64,000 nucleotides of DNA from the NCBI GenBank assembly GCA_013396755.1, contig VWZF01001679.1, forward strand, positions 1,270,274 to 1,334,273. The letters are read 5' to 3'. The position numbers were made by a program, and so were the translations under genes. Below are positions 1 through 9,395 of this stretch, one piece after another. Below the pieces are notes generated by a model. The model made no database searches. It was given only the letters and a program-made list of their open reading frames with translations, and was not told the DNA's origin. The stretch's first letter is position 1; the number at the start of each line of letters is the position of its first letter. Source of the DNA: Sclerurus mexicanus (Eukaryota > Chordata > Aves > Passeriformes > Furnariidae).

Positions 1-149
1 CAGAAGCTGCTTTTGATGCTATAGGAAAACAGTTTAAAGCACCAAGCTCCAGGCCTATGCACTCCTCGCTGCCTACCTACTACAATGTGGTACTGTTGTG
101 GTCACTGAAAAAAAAAGTAGGCTATCACAGAAAAAACAGTACTTTTTCC
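1..149. other. Intergenic sequence downstream of LYSET
   Basis: AT-rich sequence just beyond the inferred LYSET cleavage site. Read on the minus strand it is T-rich (the complement of the A-runs near 107-116 and 130-136), which suits a downstream element for polyadenylation. No coding signal was seen. Confidence 0.5.
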
Positions 150-170
150 CCTTTAAAGGTTTGCACAAAC

Positions 171-176
171 TTTATT
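171..176 (-). terminator. Polyadenylation signal AATAAA of LYSET
   Basis: TTTATT on the plus strand reads as the canonical AATAAA hexamer on the LYSET strand, about 550 nt after the stop codon, followed by T-rich sequence. It is the best-placed signal downstream of the coding sequence. Confidence 0.6.
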
Positions 177-723
177 CTTTGCTTCCTGTTTTTATATCTA
201 AACTTATTATTTTAAAAATTCATTAAAAAACAGCACTGATGTAGATATTACTTAGGAAAAAAAAAAGAAAAAGCAAAGAATTGTGTTAAGTGCAGCTTTT
301 ATAATCATGTTCTCTTTTTTTCCCTTTTACATTTACCACAAAAGAAGTATCTTTTCATTGATTTTACTCCAAGGGAAAACATAAGAAATCACTTTTTTGC
401 ACAGAGGAGTAAAGTTGTGGACCAGAAACTTGTTTCCCCACAGGACGTTTCAGATGGAGTGTTGCAATTTTGCATCATTAAGGCAAAATGAGGAATACTT
501 CCATCACATGTCACACAGGGCTCTCCCACTCTGGCTGCTTGATAGACCCATAATTAAAAAAACCTTTGTAGTTACTTTTTTTAAATAGAAAACAGTCACT
601 CTCTTCATTGCTTATCAGTTTGAAAGAAAAGGCTCTTTCCGGCCTTCACTCAGAACTTCAGTCTTGTGATTAGATCAGGCATATGCAATTGCTTCAAAAC
701 AGCAACAGAAACTAGAACTTGAG

Positions 724-1119
724 CTAAGTGTCAATCAGTTGTAATCTACTGATCTGATTAGAGGCCTTCACAAATGTTTGATGACGATTGCAAATAACAG
801 CCAAGCAGATAGGAATGATGCAGTACCCAACAGTTTTGGGGTCAGCTCTTGTACAGGAATAGAGAAACAAGAACATCTGTAAATATGGTATTAAAAATAT
901 TATAGTCCACAGCCAAAAAGGCAAGGATAGCAGTCGTACTTTTAAGGAGTGCGTCCATGTGGTTCCTTCCTGTGGTTCCTTGGGGTGTTGCTGAATGTGC
1001 TCCAGTGCTAGTTTGTTGTAAGTCTCATTGATTTCAAAGACATAATAAAAAGCCGCAGCACTTGCTAGCAAGTACAGCCCCACACCAATCCATCCCATCC
1101 TCTGGCGGAAGTTCATCAT
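724..1119 (-). CDS. LYSET: Lysosomal enzyme trafficking factor (LYSET / TMEM251)
   Basis: Complete 131-codon frame with a TAG stop. The product begins MMNFRQRMGWIGVGLYLL and ends ASNQISRLQLIDT, which I recognise as nearly identical to mammalian TMEM251. It is a small Golgi membrane protein known to retain and stabilise GlcNAc-1-phosphotransferase (GNPTAB), and so is needed for mannose-6-phosphate tagging of lysosomal hydrolases. Hydrophobic segments lie at about residues 9-28 and 64-87, with a shorter one at 97-110. The polar loop at about 29-60 contains HIQQHPKEP. The first of two adjacent ATGs (1119-1117 and 1116-1114) is taken as the start, and length matches the short form of the family. 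An Asn-Glu-Thr sequon occurs at residues 31-33 (I recall Ser in human at the Asn position), but it lies very close to the first membrane segment and is probably not glycosylated. The gene is intact and the identification is firm. Confidence 0.96.
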   Translation of the reverse strand: MMNFRQRMGWIGVGLYLLASAAAFYYVFEINETYNKLALEHIQQHPKEPQEGTTWTHSLKVRLLSLPFWLWTIIFLIPYLQMFLFLYSCTRADPKTVGYCIIPICLAVICNRHQTFVKASNQISRLQLIDT

Positions 1120-1126
1120 TCTCCAT
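1034..1126 (-). promoter_or_regulatory. Overlapping upstream ORF at the LYSET start
   Basis: Seven nucleotides before the LYSET start codon is another ATG (1126-1124) with A at -3 and G at +4, a strong Kozak context. Its frame is +1 relative to LYSET and reads MENDELPPEDGMDW..., reaching a TGA after about 30 codons, inside the LYSET coding sequence. If the mature transcript uses either inferred acceptor (exon start 1135 or 1129), this upstream ATG is retained and LYSET translation would depend on leaky scanning. The regulatory effect is inference. Confidence 0.5.
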
Positions 1127-1135
1127 GCTCTGCAC

Positions 1136-2402
1136 CTGCAACAGAAGGTGATGCAAACATTCAGTACAGCTTGGAGAAAGAGGGGACACAGATGAACTCT
1201 GTTTTTTTGTAAGTTAACTTTTTATAACTTCTCACTGCACGTTAGTTAAAACAGCACACACATCAATTTCTGAAGATCCGAGTTCTCTCCACATCATAGA
1301 AAATCACACTACTCTGCCAGCAACAGATAACACACAAAACTCCATCGATGGCTCTGGCTACTCTAGTGTCTGCTGGCTATCAGGACATACCCAGCTAAAG
1401 TTAAGGACTGAGTGAACACAACAGCAATCATCAGCCGGAGAGGTTACTTACCCCATTTGCCCTCAGTGTCTCTAGACGCCAGGTGGGATAACACAATATT
1501 TTCTATAAATATGTAAAGTTTGGAAAGTTCTTTGATGACAGCAAGACAAACGTGCTGCTATACAGCCAGTAACAGGAGCGTCACTGCTTGTCTACGGTGT
1601 GGCAACATCCAGTTGTGTTAAGGTCTAGCTGAGTGCCCCTCTATGAACCATATAAAAGGATGTTTTCAATTTGAAAATTAGAAGATAAGCACTAAAGGTA
1701 TGTATTTGCACACATGAAGGTACTATAAGCACGTTACTTGCACCTAACTGTATTCCTACAGTCCCTGTGCAGATAGTTGCTGTAGCCCTTCCACAGGAAG
1801 GAGCTGTACTTTTCAGTGCCTCATTGCAGAACAAACCTGACACAGCTCAGCTGACACTTTGCAGGAAAAGCAGAAATTATTGGAGCCCCAGAGATACTAC
1901 TGGGCTCAATTTTAGCTGCTTCAAATCTCTAGCCGGCAGCATGGGCCTAGGTGACTGGAAACACTCTTCAAACCAGTCCCAAACACTCCACCTGAAGTAC
2001 CTCCACACAGATGAAGTCATCACCCCTTTCCCTCAAAGCAGCCCGTGCACAGGGCAGGGAAAACCACTGCTTCGTTGCAGATGACTGGCGTTCTCCTAAC
2101 AAACACGCTTTTTTGGGATGCTGAGCTTTTACTTTTCCTACCTTTTTTGAGAGGGGTAAAACCCACGTATGTAGTGCTGTTTTAAGAGGCTGTATTAGGC
2201 CTTAAAAATACCAGGCAGAAATGCTTAAGAATGAATTATGCATAGGAGAACAACAATTCAGGACAGTATAAGAGAATTTACCGTAAGTGATAAAAAAATC
2301 ACTACACCTCTCTAAGCCACCCTTTCTGAACCAGACTGCCTGGTCAGCAATCTCGAAAGACTTCCTGGTTTTACACAGGTGGGGGTTATCCTTAATCCCG
2401 AC
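1136..2402 (-). other. Probable LYSET first intron
   Basis: Sequence between the LYSET coding exon and the CpG island. No credible coding exon was seen on either strand. Short open frames around 1.6-2.1 kb have no recognisable homology. Confidence 0.4.
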
Positions 2403-2960
2403 CTGACAGAGCCTGGCCAGGGTGGCCCTGGAGAAATCGCTCTGTCCCTCGCACCGCTGCATTCGCGGTGGCTGAGGGTGTCAAACCCCCGGGCACAGCA
2501 AACACCCGAGGAAGAACAGCGGACACCCGAGAATGCCCTTCCTGCAGTCCGGGGCTGCTGCTCCCGCTCAGCCGGCCGTGCCGAGGCACCGGGCTCTCCC
2601 GGCCCGGCCCGGCCCGGCCGCCCGCAGAAGGCCCGTCCCCGGAGGCCCCCGCGGGGACAGCGGCGGGGCCGAGGGGCAGGCGGGAGCGGGCAAGAGCAGC
2701 GCCAGCGCCGGGGTACGCCGGGGCACCGCTCCAGAGGTACTNGGGCAAGGCAAAGGAGAGGCCAGGCCGCGGGGCCAATACCAGCGTGTTGTGCGACAGC
2801 CTCCGGCACCCTACGGGCACGTACTCAAGGATCAGTGTGTGCTGATAGGTAGACATGACTTACTGGGCTGTTTCTTGTGAGTTCTTCATCACCGTCGTCG
2901 TGGCCAGGCTTCGCGAGCGAAGGCTGGGGAAGGGCTCTGCCCACCTGCGCTGATGGCTGA
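2380..2960 (-). promoter_or_regulatory. CpG island, probable LYSET promoter and first exon
   Basis: A sharp jump in GC and CpG density, with GGCCC tandem units near 2600-2620 and many CG dinucleotides against a CpG-poor background. It lies about 1.3 kb upstream of the LYSET coding exon in the right orientation. On the minus strand a possible donor (CTGTCAG followed by GTCGGG, exon end near 2403) would give a non-coding first exon. Splicing from it into the LYSET exon does not create an in-frame N-terminal extension, which supports the 131-residue start. Several long open frames in the island on both strands reflect only its GC richness. One ambiguous base is at 2742. It may be bidirectional. 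Confidence 0.7.
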
Positions 2961-3084
2961 AAAGGCCGATGCCGGGTAGGCAAGACCGATTGCAAAAGGC
3001 ACAGCAGAAAGTCTCCACAGGTGGTATTGGCGAGGCAATTTGTATTGAATTAAATTATTAGGAAATATACGCTTATTAACCCAT

Positions 3085-3150
3085 GCTGGGGGGGGTTGGG
3101 ACTAGGCAGTCTTTAAGGTTCATTCCAACCCCTCAACAGTCTGTGATCTA
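3085..3150 (+). mobile_element. CR1 LINE 3' end fragment
   Basis: The sequence GGGTTGGGACTAGGCAGTCT, followed by TTTAAGGTTCATTCCAACCC and then TCTGTGATC, matches the familiar CR1 3' terminal motif (GGTTGGACTAGATGATCTTTAAGGTCCCTTCCAACCC and then the ATTCTRTGA tail). Only about 65 nt remain; the region upstream is not recognisable as CR1. The element is in the plus orientation and 5'-truncated, as is typical of CR1. Confidence 0.8.
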
Positions 3151-3850
3151 CTGGGGAAAATCCTTTAATAAAGGCAAAAGATCACGTAAATTCAGGAAAA
3201 AATTGTTTGTTCAGATGTGTGCCATCCTCTGGCAGGCCCACGATGATGCTGGGGAAGTTTGTGTGTGCAGGAGGTGTTTGCCTGATTTCAGGAGCCATGT
3301 GACGAGCTCTGTGCTCGTTAATTTGGTAATAGAGTTATGTGTGAAATGAAAACTAGTTATTACTCTATTGTTGTATTCCCAAAGTCATGCGAGAACCACT
3401 GTTTCTCATAGAGAAAGCAGCCAGTGGCCACAGTTCACATTCATCCAGCTGTCGAGAAGAAGAAGACTAAAAGAGAAGTTAAAAGGGAATGCCCAATAAC
3501 AAAAGATGCTAAAGCAATGACTTTTGTGTTGTTGGGTTAAATAAATACATACACATGGGATCTTCTGCCATTTTTTGGGAGAGGACGTGGTAGGTGCGTG
3601 TGAGGCAGTATACAAAAGCTGCTGCAAAATTGAATTTATGGTGGCTTATCCTGCTGTGTTTGGTGTTTCAATGAAAAGTGTTAGAAACCGGTGTTTTGGG
3701 TTATATTCAGGACAGCTGATGACTAAGTGCACAGAGCTGCAGATAGCCCTAGAGAAAAGAGACACTGCTGAGAGCCTGCAAGAGTCAGAAATATAAATTC
3801 TCTGGTGCAGAGCAACTACACTTTAAGCTGTGCTTCTTTTTTTCCCCTAA

Positions 3851-3879
3851 AATAATAATAATAATAATTATTATTATTA
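3851..3879. repeat. (AAT)n / (ATT)n mirror microsatellite
   Basis: Six AAT units run directly into ATT units, giving a perfect inverted repeat with 12-bp arms at 3856-3867 and 3868-3879 and no loop. Confidence 0.9.
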
Positions 3880-4052
3880 CTTTAATGCTTATTGAACCAA
3901 GGGCCCAAAGTGACACAAGGTGGCGCCCGGCACCACACGCAGAGCCGACCTGAGCGACTCCCGGGGCAGTTTTGCACTTTAATTCAGTTGAACGAGGATT
4001 TCATTATCTTTCATGAAGTTTAAATAACCCCCTAGTGTAGTTCTGGTGAAAG

Positions 4053-4074
4053 ATGTAGCTATTAATAGCTACAT
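4053..4074. repeat. 22-bp perfect palindrome
   Basis: The segment reads identically on both strands, with half-site ATGTAGCTATT and centre TTAA. It sits about 60 bp before the exon-like segment at 4135. No function can be assigned. Confidence 0.85.
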
Positions 4075-4134
4075 GCAGCTAATTATCCCTGGGACACTTC
4101 TCTTGACTAAATGCCATTCTTTCTGCTTTTACAG

Positions 4135-4239
4135 TTGGTGAGGTCCCAGTTGGTCTAGAAGGGAACAAAGTTCTTGTGGAGCTGACAGACCTTCTACTGA
4201 AGCATGGCTATATTGCATGTTCTTATCTAGAGGATAGAG
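4135..4239 (+). other. Unidentified exon-like segment
   Basis: A strong polypyrimidine tract ending CTTTTACAG precedes 105 nt that stay open in one phase (1 in, 1 out) and are followed by GTAATG. The encoded stretch looks protein-like: it starts GEVPVGLEGNKVLVELTD and ends ACSYLEDR. I do not recognise it and it does not resemble LYSET, ITPK1, MOAP1 or GON7. It is not a strong case. The open stretch is only 35 codons, the donor is imperfect, and the frame reads through to a TGA six codons past the putative donor, so it could be a chance frame, a non-coding RNA exon or a terminal exon. No partner exon was found. Confidence 0.25.
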
Positions 4240-4890
4240 GTAATGACGGGGAATGAAATAGTTGCCACATAGAGCGTATTTTCTTTAAAATACTAACCTA
4301 CATGTCAAAGAGAAAGGTTTTGGTACAAGTTAATACATGACTGTGTGAATATATGGCAGTGGATAGGTGTGCTAAGAGTAAAGCCTGCATTTGCACTTAC
4401 AATTCTGAGGAAAAGGAAGTGGAATCTGGAACTTGTTCTTACTTAGAAAGCCTGTCTTTTCTCTCTGAAAGATTGGATTTTGAAAGGGAGGAGGGTTTAG
4501 GATTTAACCTGCCTGTAAACTAAACAGGTAAAAGACCCAGCTATGGGTCTTCTCTTCCGTGTTAAGCATAGGCCTGAGATTATGGTTATGAAGAGAAGGA
4601 TCTGAAAAATCTGAATTGTTACAACAAACACAAGGTGCCTTTTAAAGCTAAGACATAACACCAGCCAAAGTGATTGTAATATTTTTGGGTTAGATCTCAA
4701 TCTGCATAAATTCAGTGTTATGCTTAACCTCTGGCATAGTATAGGAAGGGAGACAGCAAACAGCTCAGCTGAGGGTTTGATTGGTTAGTTTTAGCAGCAG
4801 CCCTTTGAGAGGGGAGTGAATAATACCCAAAATCAGTAAAACAAGAAGCAACTGTTCTCAGCTTTAGAAGGGTTTCAAGCTAAATTCCAG

Positions 4891-4953
4891 TCATGAGGAC
4901 TGGTAATAATAAGGGGAAAGAATTCATGAGGAGTGGTAACAAGGGGAAAGAAC
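4891..4953. repeat. Two-copy tandem duplication (33/30 bp)
   Basis: The unit beginning TCATGAGGA and ending AAGGGGAAAGAAT (4891-4923) is followed directly by a second copy (4924-4953) with a 3-bp deletion and few substitutions. Confidence 0.85.
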
Positions 4954-5199
4954 TCATACTCTGCATTATAGAAATGAGAACATGCACCTGGTGAGACTCA
5001 AAAGGGCAATATTCAGCTTGCAAACCAGAGGAGAAGACAGAGCTTTGTTGAATCCAAAGGAAATAATATTTAATGAATAGAATCAGAGAATTAATCATGA
5101 GATTTTGTAGCATTAAAAGAAAAAAAAAAAGGTGTTTCACTTAGTTTTGAGAGAGGTATATTTCTGTAGAAACAGTGGGTTTATTTTGAAGGTAAAACA

Positions 5200-5700
5200 G
5201 AAGAGCACTGGGAGCAGTGGGGGCTGGCTGCTCCCCAAAGGGCAGGAGCCAAGCATGATAACACAGCTGGTGGGGCAGAGCTCCACTGCTCACAGTACCT
5301 GAACAAAGCAAGTAGGGCACACTGGATTCAGTCACAAGTACAGATCATCAGGCAAGCAACAAGGCAGGTCCGAAGTCAAGCTGGGAAGGCAGTCCCCAGG
5401 TTAGGAACAGGTCCAGTGAGGAGAACTTGGGTCAGAGATAACCTAGTGATTGCCATGTAGGTCCACACGGACAAGAAAAGGCTGAGGTCAAGCTAGGAAG
5501 TCAGTCTGTAACTCCATGTCCAGATGAACATGGCTTGGCCCAATCATGGCTGGACTGGAGACCCATATTCCTAATACATAGGTCAGGCATGGAGTAAAAG
5601 TCCAGGGCTTGGCTTAAGTGGGGCTCCTGAGCTCATGGGCGGTGGTCAGGTGGGGATTGTTTGGGCTCTTAAGGCCTGTTAGTATACTCAAAGACAAAGT
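5200..5700. repeat. Degenerate short-motif repeat block, origin unknown
   Basis: G-rich sequence in which GGTC-centred motifs recur: GTCAAGCTGGGAAGGCAGTC near 5373 and GTCAAGCTAGGAAGTCAGTC near 5487 are clearly related copies about 115 bp apart, with further AGGTCC/AGGTCA motifs near 5366, 5459, 5579 and 5645. It may be an old minisatellite or the end of a diverged transposon. The family was not identified. Confidence 0.4.
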
Positions 5701-8700
5701 ATGTAGGATGAGAGTTTGCAATAGGAATCAGAAGGCTTAGTTGTAATCTGAGTCAAAGTTTTCATAACTCGGTATTAATGGAAGGTCTTCCCTAGACTTA
5801 GATGGTGGTCACAATAGAAAAGCAGAAGACCTGAGATAATTACCAAACCAAAATTAGTTGGGCTTCCAAATGGAAGGCAAAAGCTGAAGGACAGAATGCA
5901 TTTTGCATTTTTTTGGGTGAATCTTTATGCTTATTTTTAACATAGTTGTACTGGGTTCTCACTGACAAGTAACCAAGAAGTAAGAAGACATTTCTGTCAA
6001 GATGGCCTTTGCCTTCCACTTTGTAGGACACTGATTTCTGATTCATCAAGAATCTCAGATATTTTCCTTCTTAATCCTAACTTTAAACCAAATGCTTGGA
6101 TGGAGCACTAGGATCCCTACAGACTCCATATATGCTGGGATTCCAAGGAGAAAGCTGGCATAAATGAGGAGAGCAGGGCATGAATACATGTGTTGGTCCT
6201 ATGAAGATCATCCCCAACCTTAAGCGAAGAGGGTTAGACTAGTTTAACGGTAGGACTAAGCCTTTGATGAGTGAGGGATGAAAGACAGAGCTCCTTGAAA
6301 ATGCTCACTTGCTGGTTATGGAGGAGGGCAACAGAAAGAAAGGAAGATTTATTCAGACCTTGAGGAGCTCCCATCTCTTCCTTGTGCTTGGAAGGTGGAG
6401 CACAGAAGAGCAAACTGAAGAACCACTGCTTTGATGGGAGAAAGAAAACATACATGGAAGCCCAAGCCTCACATGACATCTGCCCCCAGATCCAGCTGGG
6501 CAAACTCCCCTTTGTGTTGCAAGAAGAGTTAGTGCTGTATTCATAAAGAACCACAGAATGGAAAGGTTTTTTAGCAACTCTAACACATCTGAAAAACTGA
6601 GGAGGCATATTGGGAAAAGAAAATACCCTTTTTTTTTTGTTTTCTCAGAACAATGCTTATAGTACTCGCGAATTTTTATCAGTGAGTGCATGAATGCCCA
6701 GTATTTTTGCAGCTTGTAGCCGTTTTGTTTGTTAGATGTAGTTACAGTGAATTTCATAGTATCCTGTTGTGGTGTAATAGGTTGTTTTGATCAGTTTCTT
6801 ATCATTTGCTGTGAGTTGAAAACAACAGTTTCCTTCAATTCATATGTTTTATTTCATGTTTTATGAATCCTTATTTTGTATTTTAGAATTTTTGTTTCTT
6901 CTGAAAGTAAGCTTACAATCTTCTGATTCCCTTTTTTCCTTGGGTGGTTATTTTGCTTGTACTGTTGTCTTTTTTTTAACTTCTTTGTTGGAAACATCTG
7001 GTTTCTTATAGAGTGTAGCACATTTATTTGGGAACATGTAAGACATTTTTCTCTATGCTGCCATTTTTATATTTTATTTCTTCTCTTTCTGAATTGAAAT
7101 AGTGTATTTGCTTGATTTGGCTACATTTACCACAAGAAGCAGAGATATTCAGCAAGCTGTGTGTAATTCACGGTGATCTTTTTCTCCTTTGCCTTACTTT
7201 GTATACTTTGAAATGTTGGGAACTTAAATTACCTTAATCTTTAATTCTCAGTTCCTGAAATGCTTCTACCTTTGTTTGCTAGCAGCAGCCACATCTGAGC
7301 TGAGCTTCAGGCAATCATGTAAGCCAGGTTCTCTGAATACCAGCCATACATTGTTCTTGGTTCTAGAAATATTTACCATCTTTCCAACAAACTTTTTCAT
7401 ATTTACAAATGGAATAGCTCTCATTCTCCCAAACATCCACAGTAAACATCTGGCAAAGAAAGACTTACACGCTACTACTCTTCGTCAAAGTGCCTATAAA
7501 GAGCTGAGTCTTTTATGAAGAAGAGCTTTGGCATTTTAGACTGAACTCTTAGTCTTCCTTACACTGGTTCTCCTTTTTCATTAGTTACCACTGACTATAA
7601 TCCTCGTGTCTACATTGTCTGTGGTAAAACAATTCCATCAGGAAAGAGATAAAATCTTTGCTTTCACCTTCTGTTTCCAGACAATTACAAAGTGGCTTCA
7701 AAGTTGAACAAGAACTGACAAAACACACTGAAAGAATATGGGCAGAGAAGGCTGCTGATTGACTATTTCTTTCTCTCTGTGGCATTTATTTAAATAGAGG
7801 ACAAATCCAATTTATGGAGAAGCAATGCAGATATTGATCTCACAGGTCCAGCAATATGACCCACCGTTGTACTGACCCTGAAAGAAAGAGAGCTGTCCTG
7901 CACAATTTTGGTCAAAGTAGTTTTCAGTTACAAATTGCATTTCAGCAAAACCATTATTCATTACAGTGTCTTGTTTTTCACTAAATCTCCACAAATAATA
8001 TATATATATAATAAAACAAAACAATCCACTTCCAAAGCTGCCATTAAACTCCTGAGAATTCTGATTTTCCATGATTTCAACTAAAGTCTGCTCATAGTGC
8101 CAGAAAGGAACAGTTATTGAATTTCCATTCTGAGTTTGCTGCTGCCAACATGTTTGGTCATGTAAACAAGTTAATTGAAAAATAACCCATGTTAAAAAGA
8201 AAAACAGATTCACAACCAGGGGTCTGCAAGCCAAAAATGCTGGTTTTTGTCCGTTGGTCTAAAAGAGTTACTTTTCAACAATTAGCAGAAAAAAAATAGT
8301 TAAAAAAAAATCCTCTCTGAGGGTCACTCATTAGAGGTAGGCACTGTCCCTCCTTCTGTCCATATAGGTATTCCAGGAGAAACATCTGACCACCTGAGGG
8401 AGTGACAGCTCTGTGGACACAAGAGGAGGTTGTGATGACGCTCATGCTTTTTTTTTTTTTTCTTTTTAAATTTCCATTAATTAACTCTCCTTCTGTGGTG
8501 CTTATGGGAAGCAAGTCAATAATACCACAGAATGGTTTTAAAGAGATTTAGTTATTATCCCTTCTGAGATTCCCAGTTTCCAGGCTGTACCTATCCTGCT
8601 TTAGACTGTGAAGGGTGTGCAGCAGGGAATATCTGTATTTAGACTTTCTTGAAGCGTAACTTTCTTTTACTAAAGAAACACTGAAAGAACACAATTCAGA

Positions 8701-8879
8701 TCAGGCCTTTTCCCAAATTCAAAGGATCCCAACTTTTTTGCATGGACCAAGAGGGAGGTTTGGGGGAGGTAAACAGGATGTTGTTTAAAATGTGCAGAAT
8801 CTAAGCTTTCTCTGAAAAAAAGTGTTTGTGTATGTGTGTGTCTTTTTTTAGGAACCTCTTCCCTGTGTCCTATTAGAGC

Positions 8880-9130
8880 TTAGGACTCCCAAACTCATCC
8901 GAGACCCCCCCCCCCCCCAGCAACCCAGGGACCCCAGATCCTGTACTCCCAGACCCTCATAAGACCCCAAGACCCTGACACGTCAGTCTCTCCAGGCCCT
9001 CAAAACACCCCCAGACCCCCCATAATTCCCCCAGATCCTGACACTCCCCAGTCCCTCCAGAGCCCCCCATAGCCCCGCCAGCTCCCGTAAGCCTCTGAGA
9101 CTCCAACATCCCCCCAGTCCCCAACCTAGG
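8880..9130. repeat. C-rich degenerate minisatellite with G-quadruplex potential on the minus strand
   Basis: A run of 14 C at 8905-8918 is followed by about 200 bp of imperfect short units built on CCCAGACCC, CCCAGATCCTG and GACACTCCCCAGTCCCTCC. The strand asymmetry is extreme, with C and A on the plus strand and long G-runs on the minus strand. The minus strand carries many runs of three to six G separated by short spacers. No coding role is credible. Confidence 0.8.
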
Positions 9131-9191
9131 TATGTATAGAGGCCACATGCACTGCACTGAACCATGCCCCACTCTGACATAAGAAAATAGG

Positions 9192-9272
9192 AGTTTTATA
9201 TAATTTTATATTAATTTTTATTTATATATAAACTATAAATTAAAAAATAAAAAGTATGAATTATATAAAACT
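9192..9272. repeat. AT-rich imperfect inverted repeat
   Basis: AGTTTTATATAATT at 9192-9205 is the exact reverse complement of 9259-9272. The match continues inward with small gaps through TTTTTATTT-type sequence. The 80-bp element is almost pure A/T and lies between two C-rich blocks (8880-9130 and 9283-9395), so it could be a cruciform-forming insertion or a small non-autonomous element. Confidence 0.7.
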
Positions 9273-9282
9273 ATATATATCC

Positions 9283-9395
9283 CCAAACACATCACAGGGA
9301 TCCCCTACTGGGCCTTGGGATGCCCAAACAAACGTCAGGGACTCCGCTCAGGCTTAAGGGACCCTCCACTGCACCCCAGGGACCCACAAACACAT
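9283..9395. repeat. Second C-rich minisatellite block
   Basis: Imperfect copies of a GGGAYCCCY-centred unit: CAGGGATCCCCTACTGGGCC, then CAGGGACTCCGCTCAGG, AAGGGACCCTCCACTGCACC and CAGGGACCCACAAACACATC. ACACATC recurs at both ends. It shares the CCCAGGGACCCC motif with the block ending near 8935. Confidence 0.6.

Larger units (their letters stand above)
150..1135 (-). other. LYSET: LYSET terminal exon (5' UTR end, CDS, 3' UTR)
   Basis: The minus strand reads a pyrimidine-rich stretch ending TTGCAG, then GTGCAGAGC and the start codons. A 3' splice acceptor is therefore inferred with the exon beginning at 1135; the next AG allows an alternative beginning at 1129. The exon runs through the whole coding sequence and a 3' UTR of about 570 nt. 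An AATAAA signal lies on the minus strand at 176-171, so cleavage is expected around 150-160. The exact 3' end is an inference. Confidence 0.65.
2961..4134. other. Non-coding stretch with CR1 tail and AT palindromes
   Basis: No gene recognised. It holds the CR1 tail at 3085-3150, an (AAT)n/(ATT)n mirror block at 3851-3879 and a perfect palindrome at 4053-4074, each listed separately. Confidence 0.4.
4240..8879. other. Non-coding stretch
   Basis: AT-rich non-coding sequence apart from the tandem duplication at 4891-4953 and the degenerate repeat block near 5.2-5.7 kb. A 140-codon open frame on the minus strand (7812-8234) is considered and rejected below. A short (TA)n run occurs near 7999-8012. 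Confidence 0.4.

Noticed and set aside
2312..2856. Several long overlapping open frames on both strands in the first CpG island
   Set aside because: GC-rich DNA has few stop codons; the frames overlap each other, cross an ambiguous base, are compositionally Pro/Arg/Ala/Gly-rich and match nothing recognisable.
7812..8234. 140-codon minus-strand open frame with a hydrophobic start and a Cys-rich end
   Set aside because: It has no ATG at its start (it opens with TTG), includes a (TA)n run, resembles no family I know, and its length is within chance expectation for this much AT-rich sequence. It could be a terminal exon, since an acceptor-like TTTGGCTTGCAG lies at its left end, but there is no partner exon.
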